Source: Butyricicoccus_B sp017886875 (GTDB taxonomy: Bacteria; Bacillota; Clostridia; Oscillospirales; Butyricicoccaceae). From it: a DNA stretch of 64,000 nt. Within the stretch, counting starts at the first letter, position 1, and every line of letters begins with the position of its first letter. The translations under genes were made by a program, and so were the position numbers. The notes below the pieces were generated by a model, which did not search any database, was not told where the DNA came from, and worked only from the letters and a program-made list of their open reading frames with translations. Shown here one piece after another: positions 60,250-64,000 of the stretch. The DNA lies in contig OZ007036.1 of assembly GCA_963931655.1 (NCBI GenBank), positions 1,116,001 through 1,180,000 on the forward strand, written 5' to 3'.

Positions 60250-60729
60250 ATGTCACAAGTAAAAACAAATGTTATGCGTATTTTAGAGCAACATAAAATA
60301 GAATATAAAGCTCATACTTACCCGCATGGAAAAGATGCTGTAGATGGTGTCACAGTTGCAAATCTTTTAAATCAAAATCCAGACCATGTATTTAAAACTC
60401 TAGTTGCAAGAGGTAAAACAGGGCAAATTTATGTGTTTGTAATACCTGTAGCTGAGGAGCTTGACCTAAAAAAAGCTGCAAAAGCGGTATCTGAAAAATC
60501 CATAGAGCTTACAGCTGTAAAAGAGCTTTTAAATCTTACAGGTTATGTTCGTGGCGGCTGCTCACCTGTAGGGCTTAAAAAGCCTTATAATATAACTATA
60601 CATGAAACAGCAAATAACATACCTACTATTATGGTCAGTGCAGGCAAAATCGGTATGCAAATCGAACTCAACCCGCTAGATTTAATAAATCTTGTAAATG
60701 CAAATACTGCTGATTTAATTTGTAAGTAA
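60250..60729 (+). CDS. ybaK: Cys-tRNA(Pro)/Cys-tRNA(Cys) deacylase, YbaK family
   Basis: The 159-residue editing enzyme hydrolyses mischarged Cys-tRNA(Pro). It shows the KDAVDGVTVANLLNQNPDHVFKTLV region, the catalytic-lysine segment VAEELDLKKAAKAV and GYVRGGCSPVGLKK. The ATG at 60250 has GTGAGGA upstream; the GTG five codons earlier is not favoured. Its 3' end overlaps the convergent gene by 15 bases. Confidence 0.93.
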   Translation: MSQVKTNVMRILEQHKIEYKAHTYPHGKDAVDGVTVANLLNQNPDHVFKTLVARGKTGQIYVFVIPVAEELDLKKAAKAVSEKSIELTAVKELLNLTGYVRGGCSPVGLKKPYNITIHETANNIPTIMVSAGKIGMQIELNPLDLINLVNANTADLICK

Positions 60730-61473
60730 TTTTTCTATATCGGGATATAATGCAAATATTTTTTTAACAGGTAAATTATTTAATCTTCTGATTTTGTCTG
60801 ATATTGTATCTAAATCATCAAATAAAACAAAGTGACCTTGTTCGTTTTCGTCCATATATGTAAAATATTTTGCACATAATTCTCTTGAAAAATATGCACC
60901 TGCATTATATTTTTTCATTCTATGCTGTTTTTCTTGCTGTGAAATAGGTGTTCCTTCGCTGTTTTGTGATGGCAAAATAAAATCTGTGCATATTGGTCGT
61001 ATAGACACTGCTATTCTATCATTATATTTTTCATTAAGCTCTAGTATATATTCTTCCAAACTTCCGCCGCTTAATGCTGAGTGAGTTACAAAATTAGCAT
61101 ACTTAACCGCTTTTTCATTGCATATAGGTACATAAAATTCTATATTTTGTTTATATGCCATTTCATCAAGCTCTGAAAGAAGTGATAACACAACTTGGTC
61201 TTTTCTCTCAAAATCTGCAAATATTGCTTTAAATTCGCCTTTTCTAAACTCATGTAAAATTGATTTAACACAAAAATTTATATCTCCCTCTGTTATTCCT
61301 ATATCACTAATACCTAATATATCACCTTTGGTTTTTGCAGGAATATATAATTTATTTAAACTCATACCTTTACCAACTGAAATATATAACTGTAAAAGCT
61401 GAATATCATATATAGATGCTTTTAATGTGTCCTTTCCTGCACATACTATAACTAGCCCATTTGTAGAAAGCAT
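60715..61473 (-). CDS. Uncharacterised cytoplasmic protein
   Basis: The 252-residue protein has no signal peptide or membrane helix. Alternating strands and helices with segments such as KAIFADFERKDQVVLSLLSE and VSIRPICTDFILPSQ suggest a TIM-barrel, perhaps glycoside-hydrolase-like fold, but no catalytic motif was recognised. The ATG at 61473 follows AAGGAG; 15 further codons upstream are not favoured. It overlaps convergent ybaK. Confidence 0.65.
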   Translation of the reverse strand: MLSTNGLVIVCAGKDTLKASIYDIQLLQLYISVGKGMSLNKLYIPAKTKGDILGISDIGITEGDINFCVKSILHEFRKGEFKAIFADFERKDQVVLSLLSELDEMAYKQNIEFYVPICNEKAVKYANFVTHSALSGGSLEEYILELNEKYNDRIAVSIRPICTDFILPSQNSEGTPISQQEKQHRMKKYNAGAYFSRELCAKYFTYMDENEQGHFVLFDDLDTISDKIRRLNNLPVKKIFALYPDIEKLLTN

Positions 61474-61577
61474 ATTAGAGGTTCTCCTTTTTTCTGGACT
61501 TTTTTGCTTTGATAGCATACAATATTATATGCAGGTAGTATGAATTTTAGAAGAAATGGAGTAGATTTTTCTTAATT

Positions 61578-62096
61578 ATGTTACGATATTTAACACCAGA
61601 TTGCGTTTTTGATAGCATATATGAGATTACACCAGAGTTTTTAATCTCAAGAGGTATAAAAGGTGCTTTAATTGATATTGATGGCACTGTTTCATCTCAT
61701 AGAATTAAAAATCCATCATCTAAGCTCTGTGAATATATTAAATCCTTGACCGATGCTGGAATTAAAGTGATATTCTTATCAAATAATAAACGTGAACGTG
61801 TGGGCGTTTTTAGTGACCAAGTGGGCATTAAATGGGTAAGCAGAGCTACAAAACCATTAAGTCGTGGTTTTAAAAAAGGTGCTAAAATACTTGATTTGCC
61901 TATGAATGAGATTGCGGTTATAGGTGACCAGATTTTTACCGATGTTTTAGGTGGAAATCGTTTAGGTGCTTTAACTTGTCAAGTTAAATCCATAGATATA
62001 GGTGAATTTTGGATTGGTGTACGCTGTAAACTAGAAAGCGGTTTTATCGAACGTGGACGCAAAAAAATGCAGGAGGATACAAAACGTGGAAATTAA
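61578..62096 (+). CDS. yqeG: YqeG-family HAD-IIIA phosphatase
   Basis: The 172-residue protein has HAD motif I in ALIDIDGTVSSH, motif II in VIFLSNNKRERV, and GDQIFTDVLGGNRLG as the C-terminal motif. It opens MLRYLTPDCVFDSIYEITPE, typical of YqeG. The family includes phosphatidylglycerophosphate phosphatase-type activity, so a role in phospholipid synthesis is plausible. The 3' end overlaps the endonuclease IV gene by 11 bases. Confidence 0.9.
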   Translation: MLRYLTPDCVFDSIYEITPEFLISRGIKGALIDIDGTVSSHRIKNPSSKLCEYIKSLTDAGIKVIFLSNNKRERVGVFSDQVGIKWVSRATKPLSRGFKKGAKILDLPMNEIAVIGDQIFTDVLGGNRLGALTCQVKSIDIGEFWIGVRCKLESGFIERGRKKMQEDTKRGN

Positions 62097-62937
62097 ATTC
62101 GGGCCAGCGGGAAATTCAAATTCATTTTCTGAGGCAGGGTTTAAATCAACTGTTGATGCTCCTAAATGGCTACATGATATGGGACTTAATGCCTATGAAT
62201 ATCAATGCGGTAGAGGAGTTAATATAGGTGAGGAAACAGCTAAAAAAATCGGTGAGCAAGCTAAAACTTATAATATTTCACTCTCACTTCACACACCATA
62301 TTATATAAATCTATCATCAGCCGAACCTGAAAGACTTCAAAAAAATGTAGATTATATAATAAAAAGCTGCATAGCTGCTACTGATATGGGTGCTACAAGG
62401 CTTGTTGTGCATACAGGCGGTCTTGGCAAACAAACCCGTATTAAGGCTATGGAAAACAGCGTTGTAAATATCAAAAATATATTAAATGCAATAGAAGAAC
62501 ATGGTTTTAAACAAACTATATGCCTTGAAACTATGGGAAAGAAAAATGTTATTGGAAGTGCTGAGGAAATTTGCGAGCTTGTAGCACTTGATGATAGATT
62601 ACTCCCTTGCATTGACTTTGGACATTTAAATGCAAGAACAGGCGGCAAATGTAACTCATATGAAGATTTCAGTGCACTATTTAATCTTTTTGAAGATAAA
62701 ATAGGCAAAGAACGCACAAAAATATTCCATGCTCATTTTTCAAAAATAGAATATAGTGATAAAGGTGAAGTTAGACATTTAACTTTTGATGATAAGATAT
62801 ATGGCCCTGAATTTGAACCACTTGCAAGGGTGCTTGCACAAAGAGATTATACGCCTACTATAATTTGTGAATCTGCTGGTACTCAAGCGGAAGATGCAAA
62901 AACAATGCAAACACTTTACTATAAAGCTAAAAATTAA
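62086..62937 (+). CDS. Divergent endonuclease IV-family (AP endonuclease) protein
   Basis: The 283-residue TIM barrel keeps the trinuclear-zinc residue pattern of the Nfo family: HTPYYINL, VVHTGGLGK, CLETMGKKN, the Asp and His in DFGHLNARTGG, HAHFSKIEY and ICESAG. It differs from typical Nfo at several of these motifs (for example ETM for ENT). It starts at GTG with AGGAGG 9 bases upstream. The family cuts abasic sites in base excision repair; activity of this variant is inferred. Confidence 0.85.
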   Translation: MEIKFGPAGNSNSFSEAGFKSTVDAPKWLHDMGLNAYEYQCGRGVNIGEETAKKIGEQAKTYNISLSLHTPYYINLSSAEPERLQKNVDYIIKSCIAATDMGATRLVVHTGGLGKQTRIKAMENSVVNIKNILNAIEEHGFKQTICLETMGKKNVIGSAEEICELVALDDRLLPCIDFGHLNARTGGKCNSYEDFSALFNLFEDKIGKERTKIFHAHFSKIEYSDKGEVRHLTFDDKIYGPEFEPLARVLAQRDYTPTIICESAGTQAEDAKTMQTLYYKAKN

Positions 62938-62945
62938 GTATTAAA

Positions 62946-62980
62946 AAACCGTATGACTTAAGTCATACGGTTTAATTTTT
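62946..62980. terminator. Bidirectional terminator
   Basis: AAACCGTATGACTT and AAGTCATACGGTTT form a perfect 14-bp palindromic stem with T-rich tracts outside, between two convergent genes. Confidence 0.9.
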
Positions 62981-64000
62981 TAATTGTTATTATCAATATT
63001 ATCTAAGTCAAATATACTGGATTCTATTTGCTGGCCATATGGGTCAATGTACTCATATCCAAAATGACCAGTATTCTCCTTGAGTTGTAATGCTTCATTC
63101 GCATGTTTAATAAACTCGTCATCATCTTTCTTTTCATATGGAATGTAAGCTTTACCTTCTTCACGCATACGCAAGTTAAAGTGTTTCATTGCATCACGTA
63201 AGAATTCAGCCTGCTGACTCATTTCATGGCTAGAAGCGTCAGATTGTTCACTAATAGCTGCATTACTTGTAGCTGCCTCAGTAATTTTAGTTACTGACTG
63301 GGAAACAATTCTAACACTTTCAAACTGTTCACTAGATAGTCCAGAAACTTCTTCAACAATCTCAACAATTTGTTTAATCTTCTTATTGATTTCCTCAAAT
63401 ATAGTAGCAGACTCTGTTGCGATTTCGCTGCCCTTTTGAGTTTGAGTTATGCTGTTCTCAATAAGTGCACGGCTTTCTTTAGCAGCTTCAGTGCTCTTTA
63501 GAGCTAGTGCACGAACCTCATCAGCAACAACTGCAAAGCCCTTACCTGCAACACCTGCACGAGCAGCTTCAATAGCGGCATTAAGTGCTAAGATATTTGT
63601 TTCAAAAGCTATATCATCAATAGTTTTCATAACTACTGCAATCTTTTGTGAAGCATCATGCATATGTACAACTGAGTCAACCAACACTTCCATATGTGCA
63701 TTGTTAGTTTTAATATCTTCCTCAATATCCTTAACAATTTTATATGCAGTTTGTGCCTTTTCGTCATTGAAATTGATAAGTCTGCTTACGTTTTCCATCT
63801 CATGTGATAGTTCATTAGCTGCTGCTGCCTGAGCTGTTGTGCTTTCTGCAAGCAGATGGCTAGCGTTAGCAATTTCATTTGCTCCAGCTGCCACTGTACG
63901 AGCGGATTTAATAATTTCACCAAACATTGCATCATTAGACTGAACCAGTCTGTAAAGGCTCTTGCCCAAGCTATCATGATGAGAGCGAATATTTACAAAC
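62980..64000 (-). CDS. Methyl-accepting chemotaxis protein, C-terminal part (runs off the window edge)
   Basis: The frame remains open to the end of the window. The TTG at 63969 is internal (preceding residues read VNIRSHHDSLGKSL), so the N-terminal sensor part is missing. The visible 340 residues contain a coiled-coil methylation region and the signalling hairpin tip NAAIEAARAGVAGKGFAVVADEVR, which contacts CheA and CheW. An acidic 70-residue tail of unusual sequence (after about EEGKAYIPYEKK) follows and lacks a recognisable CheR-docking pentapeptide. The organism therefore probably has a chemotaxis system. Confidence 0.92.
   Translation of the reverse strand, partial: FVNIRSHHDSLGKSLYRLVQSNDAMFGEIIKSARTVAAGANEIANASHLLAESTTAQAAAANELSHEMENVSRLINFNDEKAQTAYKIVKDIEEDIKTNNAHMEVLVDSVVHMHDASQKIAVVMKTIDDIAFETNILALNAAIEAARAGVAGKGFAVVADEVRALALKSTEAAKESRALIENSITQTQKGSEIATESATIFEEINKKIKQIVEIVEEVSGLSSEQFESVRIVSQSVTKITEAATSNAAISEQSDASSHEMSQQAEFLRDAMKHFNLRMREEGKAYIPYEKKDDDEFIKHANEALQLKENTGHFGYEYIDPYGQQIESSIFDLDNIDNNN

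Noticed and set aside
1..64000. CRISPR array, rRNA operon, prophage or T-box/FMN-type riboswitch
   Set aside because: No regularly spaced repeats, no rRNA sequence, no phage genes, and no T-box TGGNACCGCG or FMN-element motif were seen by eye; covariance searches were not possible.

Overview
The window looks like a chromosomal segment of an AT-rich, endospore-forming Clostridia bacterium, probably of the Oscillospirales/Ruminococcaceae type. The pointers are spoIIE, Firmicutes-type operons (rimP-nusA-ylxR-ylxQ-infB and map-KOW-infA-rpmJ), a zinc-type S14, a zinc-LID adenylate kinase, an [FeFe]-hydrogenase-like sensor and frequent consensus sigma-A promoters. Genus is inference only. No rRNA, CRISPR array, prophage or plasmid functions were seen.

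Layout. 1-3.4 kb: an edge-truncated membrane protein, tRNA-Pro(CGG), a YebC/PmpR regulator and a large cytoplasmic fusion of a hydrogenase-like H-cluster domain with a chemoreceptor signalling domain. 3.4-5.6 kb (-): CPCC protein, ExoIII and a class I/II aminotransferase. 5.7-10.8 kb (-): the glycolytic operon pgk-tpiA-gpmI-eno, with a Rex-like operator lying in the spacer of its promoter. 11.2-20.9 kb (-): trmL, then the translation/transcription operon rimP-nusA-ylxR-[TnpB element]-ylxQ-infB-rbfA-nrnA-truB-ribF. 21-23.3 kb: an LtaS-type enzyme and a small convergent ORF. 23.4-40.2 kb (-): one nearly unbroken run of S10, spc and alpha ribosomal-protein genes from rpsJ to rplQ. It includes secY, adk, map, infA and rpoA. 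The run is broken by structured leaders and internal promoters, above all before rpsJ and between rpsN and rpsH.

40.3-42.9 kb (-): anti-sigma factor, ECF sigma factor and dusB. 43.1-46.4 kb (+): spoIIE, a small membrane protein and a DedA protein. 46.5-46.7 kb (-): a tRNA Met-Glu-Val cluster behind a perfect sigma-A promoter. 46.9-56.8 kb (-): a transglutaminase-like lipoprotein, a membrane protein, rsmE, prmA, a degenerate homocysteine-methyltransferase-like protein, a CtpA-type protease, argS, a DUF1934 protein, murI and ddl. 57-64 kb: two convergent HAAS-type membrane proteins with a PadR regulator, an IS630 copy that has rewritten the C-terminus of one of them, a Cof-type HAD phosphatase, YbaK deacylase, an unknown protein, YqeG, a divergent endonuclease IV and an edge-truncated chemoreceptor.

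Most of the window is core housekeeping. The observations most worth a second look are the hydrogenase-chemoreceptor fusion, the ribosomal-protein leader RNAs, the TnpB element inside the nusA-infB operon, the IS630 insertion that can be reversed in silico, and the Rex-like site in the glycolytic promoter.
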